Below, in pieces: positions 36,390-46,039 of a stretch of 64,000 nt of DNA. Position 1 is the stretch's first letter. Each line of letters opens with the position of its first letter. The position numbers and the translations under genes were made by a program. This stretch comes from Candidatus Krumholzibacteriota bacterium. GTDB lineage: Bacteria > Krumholzibacteriota > Krumholzibacteriia > Krumholzibacteriales > WJIX01. The notes beneath the pieces are model-generated. The model was not told where the DNA came from. It saw only the letters and a list, made by a program, of their open reading frames with translations, and did not search any database. The DNA lies in assembly GCA_034520215.1 (NCBI GenBank), contig JAXHNR010000001.1, forward strand, positions 982,560-1,046,559, in the 5' to 3' direction.

Positions 36390-37181
36390 ATGAAAGTATT
36401 GTTACTTGGAGATGTTCTTTCAAAGATAGGCAGGAACGCCCTTAAGACAGGGCTCCCCCAACTTAGAGAATCCTATCAGATAGATCTCTGCGTCGCGAAT
36501 GTCGAGAACGCTGCCGGGATGTTTGGTATAACAAAGAAAGTTAAAAATGTTATTTCAAACTGCGGTGTGGATATAATGACTTCAGGCAATCATATCTGGG
36601 ATAAATCCGAGGGTGTTGAACTTTTGGATTTGGACAATGATATCCTGCGCCCCGCTAATTATCCGGAGGATGTACCTGGAAAGGGATATTTAATAAAAGA
36701 AGTTAACGGAATCTCAGTTGCCGTCATTAATCTTCAGGGACGAGTGTTCATGCCGGCGATAGATTGTCCTTTCAGGACTGTTGATAAGATTTTGAGAGAA
36801 CTTGAAGATCATATAAAAGTCATATTAGTTGATATTCACGCCGAAGCTACCAGCGAAAAACTTGCAATGGCATTTTATCTCGACGGGAGAGTTAGTGTTG
36901 TCGCGGGGACGCACACACATGTTCCAACTGGTGATGAAAGAATTCTGCCTAACGGTACAGCCTATCAAACAGACCTGGGTATGTCCGGGCCTTTTGATTC
37001 TGTGATTGGAATGAAAAAAAAGGAAACGATAAACAGATTTCTTAAGGGAATAAAGCAGAAATTCAGAGTTGGAGGGGAAATTCCGGTTATTGAAGGTCTC
37101 TTTGTTGAAATTGATAACAGAACAGGAAAAGCCAGAAAAGTGGAAAGAATATTAAAGAAAATAGATGGGGAGGAGTGTTAA
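36390..37181 (+). CDS. ymdB: YmdB-family metallophosphoesterase
   Basis: A 263-residue dimetal phosphoesterase of the TIGR00282/YmdB type. GDVLSKIGRNAL starts the metal site, NVENAAGMFGIT near residue 36 supplies the Asn/Glu ligands, SGNHIWDK near 66, DIHAEATSEK near 148 and AGTHTHVPTGDERIL near 171 complete it. Bacillus YmdB hydrolyses cyclic nucleotides and affects biofilm and mRNA stability. It is 135 bases downstream of rny. Its stop overlaps the folD ATG by one base. Confidence 0.92.
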   Translation: MKVLLLGDVLSKIGRNALKTGLPQLRESYQIDLCVANVENAAGMFGITKKVKNVISNCGVDIMTSGNHIWDKSEGVELLDLDNDILRPANYPEDVPGKGYLIKEVNGISVAVINLQGRVFMPAIDCPFRTVDKILRELEDHIKVILVDIHAEATSEKLAMAFYLDGRVSVVAGTHTHVPTGDERILPNGTAYQTDLGMSGPFDSVIGMKKKETINRFLKGIKQKFRVGGEIPVIEGLFVEIDNRTGKARKVERILKKIDGEEC

Positions 37182-38083
37182 TGCATTCTGGAAAGGGAAA
37201 TATTATAGACGGCAAGAATGCAGCTAACATGATTATAGATGACCTTGCCGGAGAAATAGAAATATTTTCAAAGAGCTTTCGAGCTCCCCGCCTGAGTGTA
37301 TTAATGGTTGGCGATGATCCCGCTTCCAGAGTTTATGTCAGGAGTAAAGTTAAAGCTTCAAAAAAATGTGGAATTGAGACAGACGTTGTAAGTTTTCAGA
37401 GTGATATTAAAGAAAAGGATCTTATCAATAATTTGGTTAAGATTAACGAAGACGATTCAATAGACGGTATACTTATTCAATTACCGTTGCCGGAGCATAT
37501 AGATTCGAAAAAGGTAATCCAAAACATTTCACCACAAAAGGACGTTGACGGATTTCATCCCTATAATTTGGGGAAGATAATGGAGGGAGACCCTCTTTTC
37601 GTTCCTTGTACTCCTTTAGGAATAATTGAACTCATTAAAAGGTATAATGTTGACACAGAAGGGAAACACGCCGTCATCCTGGGTAGAAGTTTGATAGTTG
37701 GAAAACCGATTGCTATGCTGCTCGCGGATAAATCAAATAATGGGAACGCCACAGTTACAATTTGCCATTCGAGAACATCTAATATTAAAGAGATATTACT
37801 AACAGCTGATATTATCGTGTGCGCCGTCGGAAAAGCGGAAATGGTAACTGGTGATATGGTCAAGCGGGGAGTTACAGCTATAGATGTAGGAATAAACAGA
37901 GTTAAAGACGAAACTAAAAAGAAGGGGTATAGATTAACTGGGGATATTGATTTCAAGTCAGTAAGCCCAATGGCTTCACTGATAACTCCCGTGCCCGGAG
38001 GTGTAGGCCCCATGACAGTAGCTATGCTTATGAGAAATACTTTTAAAGCGGCAAAGTTGAATTATAATAGCCCGAGGATATGA
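37181..38083 (+). CDS. folD: Methylenetetrahydrofolate dehydrogenase / cyclohydrolase
   Basis: A 300-residue bifunctional enzyme interconverting methylene-, methenyl- and formyl-THF. ATG 37181 follows GGAGGAG and overlaps the ymdB stop (TAATG). VGDDPASRVYVRSKVKASKKCGI near residue 43 is the catalytic Y-x3-K region, QLPLPEHID near 99, PQKDVDGFHPYNLGKI near 119, and the NADP motif GRSLIVGKPIAMLL near 168. Closing PVPGGVGPMTVAMLM is intact. Confidence 0.96.
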   Translation: MHSGKGNIIDGKNAANMIIDDLAGEIEIFSKSFRAPRLSVLMVGDDPASRVYVRSKVKASKKCGIETDVVSFQSDIKEKDLINNLVKINEDDSIDGILIQLPLPEHIDSKKVIQNISPQKDVDGFHPYNLGKIMEGDPLFVPCTPLGIIELIKRYNVDTEGKHAVILGRSLIVGKPIAMLLADKSNNGNATVTICHSRTSNIKEILLTADIIVCAVGKAEMVTGDMVKRGVTAIDVGINRVKDETKKKGYRLTGDIDFKSVSPMASLITPVPGGVGPMTVAMLMRNTFKAAKLNYNSPRI

Positions 38084-38217
38084 GTGATAAAATCATATCG
38101 TCTGTTTTATAGTTATATTCAGGCTTCAGGATTTATAAAGCAGAAAAGAGAGCATAATACAATAGAGTTTAATAATTGCAACTTGATGAACTAAACTCTG
38201 AATTTAATTACTAACAG

Positions 38218-39675
38218 ATGAAGTTAGATAGAGAGGGAAGTATTATAACCGCTGAAGATGATATTTATACTGTTTCTGAAATTAACGAAGCTCTGAGACA
38301 GAATCTGGAAAGTGAATTTCCTTCAGTGAATATTATAGGTGAAATAGCGAATTTTAAGGCCCATTCGTCGGGGCATTTCTATTTTACGCTACGTGATGAA
38401 AAAAGTCTGATACCTGCCGTTCTATTCAGAAACTATGTTAATAATATTTCATTCGGACCTGATAACGGAATGATGGTATATGTACGCGGACGAATAACTC
38501 ATTTTCCGCCGCGGGGTATGACGGAACTTATAGCATATTATATGGAGCCGGCCGGCAGCGGGGAACTTGAATTAAGAATGCGGCAGCTTCTAAGAAAGCT
38601 TGACAGGGAAGGGATATTGGACCTTGATAGAAAGAGGAGTATTCCCCCTTATCCGGAACGGATAGCTGTTATTACTTCAGCTACAGGTTCCGTAATAAAA
38701 GATATTACCAATACACTTGATAGAAGATGGCCCGTTGCCGAGATTATCCATATTCATGCTGATGTTGGAGGACAGGAAGCGGTCCGATCCATATCTGATG
38801 CTTTCGATAAGCTGAATAATTTAGATAATATAGATTTGATTATATTAGCCAGAGGAGGCGGAAGTATAGAGGATTTATGGACATTCAATACTGAAGCCAT
38901 AGCCAGGGAGATAATCAAGTCAAAGTATCCTGTAATTACAGGCATAGGACATGAAACTGACACGACTGTTGCTGATTACGTCGCTGATTTGCGCGCAGCC
39001 ACTCCTACAGCGGCAGCTGAACTTTCTGTGCCTTCATCAAAGGAAGTTTTAGATAAAATCACTGTTCAGATTCGTAAGCTTAGAAATTTATGCCTGCAGG
39101 AATCAAGGCGCAGGATTCACCTCGTAGATTACCTCTTAGAGAGCAGTGTGTTTCCGGCCGTCAAATATAGGATAGAACGGTTTGGATTAAGCGTTGACGA
39201 TAAAACTGAAAGATTAGAGCAGTGGTGGAAATGGAATATGAAGATGAAATTGGATGATATGAAAAAGTTTGTTCAGGCAGCCGAAAGATCGGTAAATCAG
39301 AAAAACAACTTTTACAGAAGGGATTTTAACCGCCTCTCAGAATCACTTTTTACGAACAATCCTAAATATCTAGTAAAGAGTTCTATTGAAACTATGAAAA
39401 GGCTGATCCATATAATCAGATTTCAGGTAGAAAGAGATTTGGATTATTCAATGAAGGAATTTAAGGGAATGCTAAGATCACTCAAAAACCTTAATCCGGA
39501 GAATGTGCTCAAGAAGGGATACGCAATTTGCACTAAGAAAGATGGCGATGAAATAGTAAAGAATGTTAATGCTGTTGATGAAGGGGACAGCCTTCAGGTT
39601 AATTTCTATAGGGGGAATATTGAGTGTTTAGTAAAAAGTAAAAAAGGAGAAGGCAAATGGAGAAGAAAGATTTGA
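38218..39675 (+). CDS. xseA: Exodeoxyribonuclease VII large subunit
   Basis: A 485-residue nuclease subunit. An N-terminal OB fold (residues 20-110, VNIIGEIANFKAHSSGHFYFTLRDE in parts) binds single-stranded DNA. The catalytic domain contains ITSATGSVIKDI near 160, ARGGGSIEDLWTFN near 216 and GIGHETDTTVADYVADLRAATPTAAAEL near 243 (listed as its segments GHETD and ATPTAAAE). A coiled-coil C-terminal part follows. No clear ribosome site precedes ATG 38218. The end overlaps xseB by 19 bases. Confidence 0.95.
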   Translation: MKLDREGSIITAEDDIYTVSEINEALRQNLESEFPSVNIIGEIANFKAHSSGHFYFTLRDEKSLIPAVLFRNYVNNISFGPDNGMMVYVRGRITHFPPRGMTELIAYYMEPAGSGELELRMRQLLRKLDREGILDLDRKRSIPPYPERIAVITSATGSVIKDITNTLDRRWPVAEIIHIHADVGGQEAVRSISDAFDKLNNLDNIDLIILARGGGSIEDLWTFNTEAIAREIIKSKYPVITGIGHETDTTVADYVADLRAATPTAAAELSVPSSKEVLDKITVQIRKLRNLCLQESRRRIHLVDYLLESSVFPAVKYRIERFGLSVDDKTERLEQWWKWNMKMKLDDMKKFVQAAERSVNQKNNFYRRDFNRLSESLFTNNPKYLVKSSIETMKRLIHIIRFQVERDLDYSMKEFKGMLRSLKNLNPENVLKKGYAICTKKDGDEIVKNVNAVDEGDSLQVNFYRGNIECLVKSKKGEGKWRRKI

Positions 39676-39884
39676 ATTTTGAAGATTCAATGCAGAGATT
39701 GGAAGATATTGTGCGAAAGCTTGAAGATGAGGATATCCCTCTTGAAGAAAGCATAACGCTATATGAAGAAGGAGTTAAGATAGGGAAAAAATGTAGGAAT
39801 ATTCTTGATGAAGCTGATAAACGAATTAAAAAACTTTCAAAAAGTTGCCTCGATGATTCAAAAAGAGAAGTTAAAGATGAGTAG
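39657..39884 (+). CDS. xseB: Exodeoxyribonuclease VII small subunit
   Basis: A 75-residue helical protein. FEDSMQRLEDIVRKLEDEDI and LEESITLYEEGVKIGKKC are the family's two helices. AAGGAG precedes ATG 39657 inside the xseA end, implying coupled translation that helps set the subunit ratio. Normal length. Confidence 0.95.
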   Translation: MEKKDLNFEDSMQRLEDIVRKLEDEDIPLEESITLYEEGVKIGKKCRNILDEADKRIKKLSKSCLDDSKREVKDE

Positions 39885-40767
39885 AACAGATCCTGAAAGT
39901 GTGTTGAAACTCGATGTAAAGAGAATCAACTCAAAATTAAATCAAATTTTGCCGCATGAGACTCACCCGCCGTCATCTCTTCATCAAGCAATGCGTTATT
40001 CTACTCTGGGAGGAGGCAAAAGAATAAGAGGGTTGTTATGCCTATGGTCGCATAAAATTAATGGAAATAAATACCCCGCTTCAGCTTTAGCGGCGTCTTG
40101 CTCAATTGAATTACTTCACGCGTACACTTTAATACACGACGATCTGCCAAGCCTGGATGATGATGATGTAAGAAGGGGGCAACCTTCCTGTCATATTAAA
40201 TACGGATCGGCTATAGCAATTCTCGCGGGTGACGCTCTGCAAGCCCTTGCTTTTGAGACACTGCTTGAGTGTGATGGGCCGCCCGCTGAAAATATTTTAT
40301 ATGCTGCAAGGATACTTTCAAAATCAGCCGGCTCATATCATCTTGTTGGAGGTCAGGTTGCAGATATTGAGAATGAAGGACTGCCCGCGTCTGAAGAAAA
40401 AGTTGAATTTATTCATTCGAATAAAACGGCTGAACTGATTGCCTCTTCCCTTTCAGTGGGAGCGGTTATATCTGACGGAGAGGGAGAAAATAGTGAAAGA
40501 ATGCATAAAATTGGCAGAAAGATAGGTTTTGCCTTTCAAATCGTTGATGATTTGATCGACATTGAAGGAAGCACCCGGATTGCAGGAAAAGCGTTAAGGA
40601 AAGACGCTGAAAGAGGAAAGATGACCTATCCAGCTGTTCATGGAATAAGTAAGTCAAAAAAACAGGCGCAAAGACTTACAGAAGAAGCACTAGACGAACT
40701 AACGGTTTACAAAGATATCGATAATCTCAAATTTCTTTTCGAGAAGATTCTTCAGCGCGTTTATTAA
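39877..40767 (+). CDS. ispA: Polyprenyl (farnesyl/geranylgeranyl) diphosphate synthase
   Basis: A 296-residue trans-prenyltransferase. I chose ATG 39877, overlapping the xseB stop by 8 bases; the open frame continues upstream inside xseB. GGGKRIRG near residue 46 binds IPP, the first aspartate-rich motif HDDLPSLDDDD is near 86 and the second, VDDLIDIEG, near 222. The residues before the first motif include small and aromatic types compatible with a C15-C20 product. It lies in the common xseA-xseB-ispA-dxs order. Confidence 0.93.
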   Translation: MSRTDPESVLKLDVKRINSKLNQILPHETHPPSSLHQAMRYSTLGGGKRIRGLLCLWSHKINGNKYPASALAASCSIELLHAYTLIHDDLPSLDDDDVRRGQPSCHIKYGSAIAILAGDALQALAFETLLECDGPPAENILYAARILSKSAGSYHLVGGQVADIENEGLPASEEKVEFIHSNKTAELIASSLSVGAVISDGEGENSERMHKIGRKIGFAFQIVDDLIDIEGSTRIAGKALRKDAERGKMTYPAVHGISKSKKQAQRLTEEALDELTVYKDIDNLKFLFEKILQRVY

Positions 40768-40768
40768 T

Positions 40769-41209
40769 ATGATTAAAATTCTTCTTTATAAATACAGTTT
40801 TTTGGTACCACTGCTTGTCGGTTTTATTGTTCAAAATCTCAAAGTGCTTATTTATTCGCTTGTTAACATGAGAATAGACTACGGCAGGATACTTGACGCG
40901 AACGGGATGCCCAATCTTCATTCAGCTGTTTTCAGCTCATTGTCTATGAGTATAGGAATAAAGTACGGGTTCTCCACTTTACTGTTTTCTGTAGTAACTG
41001 TCTATAGTATGATAATTATGCATGATACTATAAGAGTGAAAAGGGAAAAAGAAAAGCAGAAGAACATTATAAATATAATCATAGCGAATGTGAATGAATT
41101 CAAGAACATCAGGGAAGGAAAAATCAAAAGGGTATTGCAAATTCGAATATTTGATATAGCCGTTGGCGCTGTATTAGGAGTGCTTATTACATATCTTTTA
41201 ATTTATTGA
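40769..41209 (+). CDS. Divergent PAP2-family (DUF212/YuiD-like) membrane protein
   Basis: A 146-residue protein with three hydrophobic segments (residues ~8-28, 58-75, 118-140). The motif GMPNLHSA near 46 is the variant of the G-M-P-S-S-H-S-A phosphatase-like signature seen in divergent PAP2 proteins. Function is unknown; lipid phosphate chemistry is inferred. It starts two bases after ispA and 19 bases before dxs, so it may act on polyprenyl phosphates. Confidence 0.75.
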   Translation: MIKILLYKYSFLVPLLVGFIVQNLKVLIYSLVNMRIDYGRILDANGMPNLHSAVFSSLSMSIGIKYGFSTLLFSVVTVYSMIIMHDTIRVKREKEKQKNIINIIIANVNEFKNIREGKIKRVLQIRIFDIAVGAVLGVLITYLLIY

Positions 41210-41228
41210 TAATGGAGGCCGTATATTT

Positions 41229-43130
41229 ATGCTTGAAAATATTAACAGCCCTTCTGATATTAAAAACCTTTCTGTATCTAAGCTGAAGGATTTAGTCGCG
41301 GAGATCAGAAAATATATAATCGAGACTGTGTCCGAGAAGGGAGGGCATCTGGCCTCAAGCCTGGGATGTGTGGAAATTATAATTGCTCTGCATTATATCT
41401 TCGACGCGCCGAAAGACAAGATTCTGTGGGATGTCGGACATCAAACATACGCGCACAAGATAGTAACGGGAAGGAGGGAAGAATTCAAGACTCTTCGTGA
41501 ATATAACGGGATAAGCGGATTTCCGAATATCTTCGAGAGCGAACACGACGCGTTTGGAGTAGGCCATGCGGGCACTGCTATATCAGCGGCGCTCGGCTTT
41601 GCCGCAGCAAGAGATATTAGAGGGGATGATAATTTCGTGATAAGCGTTGTGGGCGATGGCGCAATATCATCGGGTATGGCATTCGAGGGCGTAAATCAGT
41701 CAGGTCACATGGGGAAAGATAAATTTATTGTTGTGCTCAATGACAATGAAATGTCTATATCTAAAAATGTAGGAGCGTTAGCGAAATACCTCACGAGAAT
41801 TACAACGGGGCAATTTTATCTTCACATTGAAAAGGATATTTGGGAACTTATGGGAAAGATTCCAACTCTTGGCGGAAAAGCACAAAAGATTGCCAGTAAG
41901 ATAAAAGAAAGCATTAAGAATCTGATCGTGCCAAATATGTTTTTCGAAGATCTGGGATTTAATTATTTCGGCCCAGTTGACGGAAATAATCTGGATCAAC
42001 TGGTAAATATATTTTCAAATATAAAAAATATAAAGGGACCGGTTTTAGTTCATGCTGTAACAAAGAAGGGTAAAGGCTATTCTTATGCGGAAGAAAACGC
42101 TGAAAAATTCCACGGCATAGGAGAGTTCTATAAATCTACGGGAGGATCTAAGTCAAAATCGACAAAGAAGAAGTACAGCAATATATTCGGAGAAACTATT
42201 ATGGAAATTGCCAGAGATGATGAAAAAGTTGTAGTCATTACTGCCGCAATGAAATCTGGTACAGGGCTCGTAGAATTCGCGGTAGAATTCCCGGACAGAT
42301 TTTTTGATGTAGGGATTTGTGAACAACACGCGGTTACATTTGCCGCGGGGCTGGCCCGAGAGGGGTATAAACCTTTCGTTGATATATATTCAACGTTTCT
42401 TCAGAGAAGTTTTGATCAAATAATACATGATGTCGCACTCCAAAAATTGCCGGTAAGATTTTTGTTGGACAGAGCCGGGATTGTAGGTAAGGATGGCCCG
42501 ACCCACCATGGAAATTTTGATCTGGGTTTCCTTCGTATGATTCCCGGGATGGTGCTTATGGCTTCTTCAGATGAGGAAGAGATGAGAAGGATGGTTTACA
42601 ATTTATATAATATTCACGACGGACCTTCAGCCCTGCGTTTTCCCAGAGGAAGGGTAAAAGGTGTAGATCTGTCTGGACTTAAGAAAGGTTTGGAATTCGG
42701 GAAAGGGGTTTCAGTAAAGAAGGGAAATGATTTATCGATCTTGGCGGTTGGGACTATGGTTGACACGGCGATTAAAGCAAGTGAATTGTTAAAGGAGATT
42801 GATATAGACGCGGGAGTAGCAAACGCGAGGTTTATAAAACCAATTGATAAAGATCTGGTTATCACATGCTGTGAAGGTGGAAAGCCGATTTTTACTTTAG
42901 AAGAGAACGCAGTTGCCGGAGGTTTTGGAGACGCCGTGTCTGAAGTAATTTCTGAGTATGGATTATTGAACAGGCATAAAAAGATCGGCATACCCGACAA
43001 GTTCATTCCTCACGGAGCAAGAGGCCAATTGCTTGATTATATAAATCTAACACCGAAAGGTGTGGCAGATATTATAGAATCGAGCTTTAAAAAGAGCCAG
43101 AGGTTAAGGCCGGAAGGAAACAAAAAATGA
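41229..43130 (+). CDS. dxs: 1-deoxy-D-xylulose-5-phosphate synthase
   Basis: A 633-residue thiamine-diphosphate enzyme joining pyruvate and glyceraldehyde-3-phosphate, first step of the MEP isoprenoid pathway. WDVGHQTYAHKIVTGR near residue 59, GHAGTAISAALGFA near 112, GDGAISSGMAFEG near 139 (ThDP G-D-G), DNEMSIS near 165, and DRAGIVGKDGPTHHG near 412 are all present. GGAGG precedes ATG 41229. Its stop overlaps the nadK start by four bases. Confidence 0.96.
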   Translation: MLENINSPSDIKNLSVSKLKDLVAEIRKYIIETVSEKGGHLASSLGCVEIIIALHYIFDAPKDKILWDVGHQTYAHKIVTGRREEFKTLREYNGISGFPNIFESEHDAFGVGHAGTAISAALGFAAARDIRGDDNFVISVVGDGAISSGMAFEGVNQSGHMGKDKFIVVLNDNEMSISKNVGALAKYLTRITTGQFYLHIEKDIWELMGKIPTLGGKAQKIASKIKESIKNLIVPNMFFEDLGFNYFGPVDGNNLDQLVNIFSNIKNIKGPVLVHAVTKKGKGYSYAEENAEKFHGIGEFYKSTGGSKSKSTKKKYSNIFGETIMEIARDDEKVVVITAAMKSGTGLVEFAVEFPDRFFDVGICEQHAVTFAAGLAREGYKPFVDIYSTFLQRSFDQIIHDVALQKLPVRFLLDRAGIVGKDGPTHHGNFDLGFLRMIPGMVLMASSDEEEMRRMVYNLYNIHDGPSALRFPRGRVKGVDLSGLKKGLEFGKGVSVKKGNDLSILAVGTMVDTAIKASELLKEIDIDAGVANARFIKPIDKDLVITCCEGGKPIFTLEENAVAGGFGDAVSEVISEYGLLNRHKKIGIPDKFIPHGARGQLLDYINLTPKGVADIIESSFKKSQRLRPEGNKK

Positions 43131-43984
43131 AAATACAGAAATTGGGGATTGTCGCTAATATGAAGAAAAAGACAATCTATTCCGTTATTTCGGAAGCTGC
43201 GAGGATTATCCCCGATCAGATTGAAATTTATGGAAATAGTGATATTTCAAAATTGGTTGGAAAGAAGAGAGTGAAAATCTCGGATTCGTTAAATGAATGC
43301 GATACTGTAATTGCTTTCGGCGGCGACGGCACCATTCTTACAGCCGCAAGAATGATTGAAAAGAATGAGATTCCACTACTTGGAATAAAAGTTCGGAGCT
43401 TGGGTTTCCTCGCTGAAGATAATCTCGAAAGAGCAATAAACGCGCTCTTAAATGGAAATTGCAAGATACAGGAAAGGATGCGCTTAGAAGTCAGGTATCA
43501 TAATGCGGAGGTAGAAGGACAGGTTACAGCCCTTAATGACGTTGTTATTCACGGCAGGGGATTATCACGAGTGCTGCATATAAAAATGAGTATAGGCGGA
43601 ACCGTTCTCGGAGAATATTTATCAGACGGAGTGATTATAGCAACACCTACGGGTTCAACCGCTTATTCTCTTGCAGCCGGCGGTCCTATAGTTACACCGG
43701 TTGGTATGGAAGCCTTTGTTATTACACCGCTATGTCCTCATTCATTATCTGTGAGGCCGATAGTTATCAGCGGTGAAGAGTCGTTTCAAGTGGAAATAGT
43801 TGAAGCGGATGAAGAAACTCTTCTTACTGTAGACGGACAGGAAACACGTGAAGTAAAGGTTGGTCAGATATTGGCTTTTCAGAAAAGCAACAAGGTGACA
43901 AAGTTGATTGTTACCGAGAATTATAATTTCTACGACCTGGTCAGAAGAAAATTGGAGTGGGGAGGTGTTTTAAGAAAGCGCTGA
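43127..43984 (+). CDS. nadK: NAD kinase
   Basis: A 285-residue ATP-NAD kinase. FGGDGTILTAARM near residue 64 is the G-G-D-G motif, LNDVVIHGRG near 138 and PTGSTAYSLAAGGPIVTP near 177 are the NAD site. Starts as ATGA over the dxs stop, so the two are probably co-translated. Normal length. Confidence 0.95.
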   Translation: MKIQKLGIVANMKKKTIYSVISEAARIIPDQIEIYGNSDISKLVGKKRVKISDSLNECDTVIAFGGDGTILTAARMIEKNEIPLLGIKVRSLGFLAEDNLERAINALLNGNCKIQERMRLEVRYHNAEVEGQVTALNDVVIHGRGLSRVLHIKMSIGGTVLGEYLSDGVIIATPTGSTAYSLAAGGPIVTPVGMEAFVITPLCPHSLSVRPIVISGEESFQVEIVEADEETLLTVDGQETREVKVGQILAFQKSNKVTKLIVTENYNFYDLVRRKLEWGGVLRKR

Positions 43985-44001
43985 GCTTTTTTATTCTTAA
44001 T

Positions 44002-45702
44002 ATGATCAATGAGTTGAGGATAAAGAACCTTGCCGTAGTTGAAGATACGGCACTCAAATTAGACAGTGGCTTGAATGTGCTGACAGGCTCAACAGGAGCC
44101 GGGAAGTCGATTATTTTAACTGCTGTTTCTTTGCTGTCGGGAGAACGGGCCAGAAAATCTCTTATAAGGAAGGGAACGGAAGAATTATTGGTAGAAGGCA
44201 CTTTTAAAGTATCAGACGATTGGCCGTTAAAAGGGCTTCTCGGTATGGATAAGTCTGACTATCTTCTTCAGATAAGACGCTGTATAAACAAGAATGGAAG
44301 AAACAGAATCTGGATTAATGGAATATTATCTACCAATGCGACTGCTAAAAAGATAACGGGAAGACTTTTTGAACTTCACGGACAGCACAAACAGCAGGAT
44401 CTTCTGAATCCGGATTCTCACATTAATTATTTGGATAAAAGAGGTGACTACGAAAAACTGCTTAAAGATTGTCGAAAGAAAATAAAAGAGTTCAGAAGTG
44501 TCTTTAACAAGTTAATAGTTCTTAAAGAAGAAAAAACTTCTGATATGGAAAGAAAGGATTTTCTGGAATATCAATATAACGAGTTGAAAAAATTGGACTT
44601 AAGGCCTGGTTTAAAAGAAAAGATAAAAAAGAAGATTAACAGATCTGAGAATATTCATAAATTTATGTCATCTTTAGAGAAATCGAAGAATCTTCTGGAT
44701 AATTCTGATTTGAATGTGATAGATAATCTTGGAAAAGTCAGCAGGGAACTAAACAGTATATCCTCAATCGATGATAAGTGGGGAAAAGCCGCTTCGTCAA
44801 TAGAGGGTGTAATATTGGAACTGAACGAAATTACAATGGAGATAGATCACTCTCTTGGAGATGTTCCGTTAGAATCTGGAGATATTGAAAAACTCCAGGA
44901 AAAATATGCCCTGATTCAAAGTGCTGAAAGGAAATACGGTAAAAGCTATAATGAACTGATAAAGTATATGGAAAACCTCGGAAAGACTTTAAAAAATCTG
45001 AAAGAGGGTTCTGATGATATTATTGAAGCCAGATTCAGGTTGAGAGAAATAAGAGATAAACTTAAACCGTTACTTGAAAAACTAAGTGTTAAGCGAAAAG
45101 AAAATGCCGATATCCTCGATAAAGAAGTAACACGTCAGCTAAGAGAACTTGGGATAAAGGGCGCTCTTTTCACTACGAAAATAAGTAAAATGAAAATAGA
45201 GTCTTTAATCAAAGAAGATTTTGGTTTAGATTTACCGGAGAGTGGATGGGACAGAGTGGAATTTATGTTAAGGACAAATATTGGTGAAGATATCCAGCCC
45301 CTTTGTGAAATTGTATCCGGAGGGGAACTATCCAGAGTAACATTGGTTTTAAGAAGTTTGCTTGTCAAAAAAAAGAGTATTCCGACTCTTATATTTGATG
45401 AAATCGATGCCGGCCTCGGAGCTGATATCGGGAATAAAGTTTCTGTGAAAATGGGAGACCTTGCAAAATCTTACCAGATAATATGTATTACACATCTCGC
45501 ACAGATAGCAGCTGGAGCGCGACAGCACATCGTAATTAAAAAGAAAATCATTAATGGAAGAACCATATCAACAGCGTGTCACATAAATGGAAAAGAAAGA
45601 GTAGAGGAAATAGCTAGAATGTTGGGTGGAAAAAAGATGCTTAGCTATGAGCTGGCATCGGATCTTGTAAAGAAAAAAAGCGCCCGTAGCTCAGCTGGAT
45701 AG
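44002..45702 (+). CDS. recN: DNA repair protein RecN
   Basis: A 566-residue SMC-like ATPase for double-strand-break repair. ATG 44002 gives the family start INELRIKNLAVVEDTAL; the frame reaches 43957 and neither start has a good ribosome site. Walker A is GSTGAGKSI near residue 30 (Ser where most RecN have Glu), the coiled coil spans ~150-360, the ABC signature VSGGELSRVTLVLRSLL is near 435 and Walker B IFDEIDAGLG near 468. The stop codon lies inside tRNA-Arg: the last 23 bases of the gene are shared with it. Confidence 0.94.
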   Translation: MINELRIKNLAVVEDTALKLDSGLNVLTGSTGAGKSIILTAVSLLSGERARKSLIRKGTEELLVEGTFKVSDDWPLKGLLGMDKSDYLLQIRRCINKNGRNRIWINGILSTNATAKKITGRLFELHGQHKQQDLLNPDSHINYLDKRGDYEKLLKDCRKKIKEFRSVFNKLIVLKEEKTSDMERKDFLEYQYNELKKLDLRPGLKEKIKKKINRSENIHKFMSSLEKSKNLLDNSDLNVIDNLGKVSRELNSISSIDDKWGKAASSIEGVILELNEITMEIDHSLGDVPLESGDIEKLQEKYALIQSAERKYGKSYNELIKYMENLGKTLKNLKEGSDDIIEARFRLREIRDKLKPLLEKLSVKRKENADILDKEVTRQLRELGIKGALFTTKISKMKIESLIKEDFGLDLPESGWDRVEFMLRTNIGEDIQPLCEIVSGGELSRVTLVLRSLLVKKKSIPTLIFDEIDAGLGADIGNKVSVKMGDLAKSYQIICITHLAQIAAGARQHIVIKKKIINGRTISTACHINGKERVEEIARMLGGKKMLSYELASDLVKKKSARSSAG

Positions 45703-45753
45703 AGCACCGGCCTCCGGAGCCGGGTGTCAGAGGTTCGAATCCTCCCGGGCGCG
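45680..45753 (+). tRNA. tRNA-Arg (anticodon CCG), overlapping recN
   Basis: Acceptor GCGCCCG pairs with CGGGCGC, discriminator G, CCA not encoded. The anticodon arm CCGGC-CTCCGGA-GCCGG reads CCG, and the T-arm is GAGGTTCGAATCCTC. Its first 23 bases are also the last codons and stop of recN on the same strand. Confidence 0.95.
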
Positions 45754-45836
45754 AAATATACAGAATCTTCTTTATTTGCACACTGCCCCTGAAAGGTTTA
45801 GATTAAGAAGTGGATTTATAGAAAAAGGTAGAAGAG

Positions 45837-46037
45837 ATGACATTTTTAAGGGTATTTTTTATTTTTCTGATTTTGTATCTTATTTTTAAGACGCTAAAAA
45901 ATTTATTCATGTCAAATAATGAGAAATCAATTAAGATGGATAGATCTGAGAAAGAGAAAAGCGAGCGATTTTACGGGAATATAACTGAGCAGAGAATAGA
46001 AGACGCAGAATACGAGGATATTGATACGGAGAAATAA
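45837..46037 (+). CDS. Small single-helix membrane protein, unknown
   Basis: A 66-residue protein: an N-terminal hydrophobic segment (residues 3-22), a basic stretch, then an acidic tail ending RIEDAEYEDIDTEK. AGAAGAG precedes ATG 45837. It ends two bases before another small membrane gene, so the two look co-transcribed. Function unknown. Confidence 0.65.
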   Translation: MTFLRVFFIFLILYLIFKTLKNLFMSNNEKSIKMDRSEKEKSERFYGNITEQRIEDAEYEDIDTEK

Positions 46038-46039
46038 AA

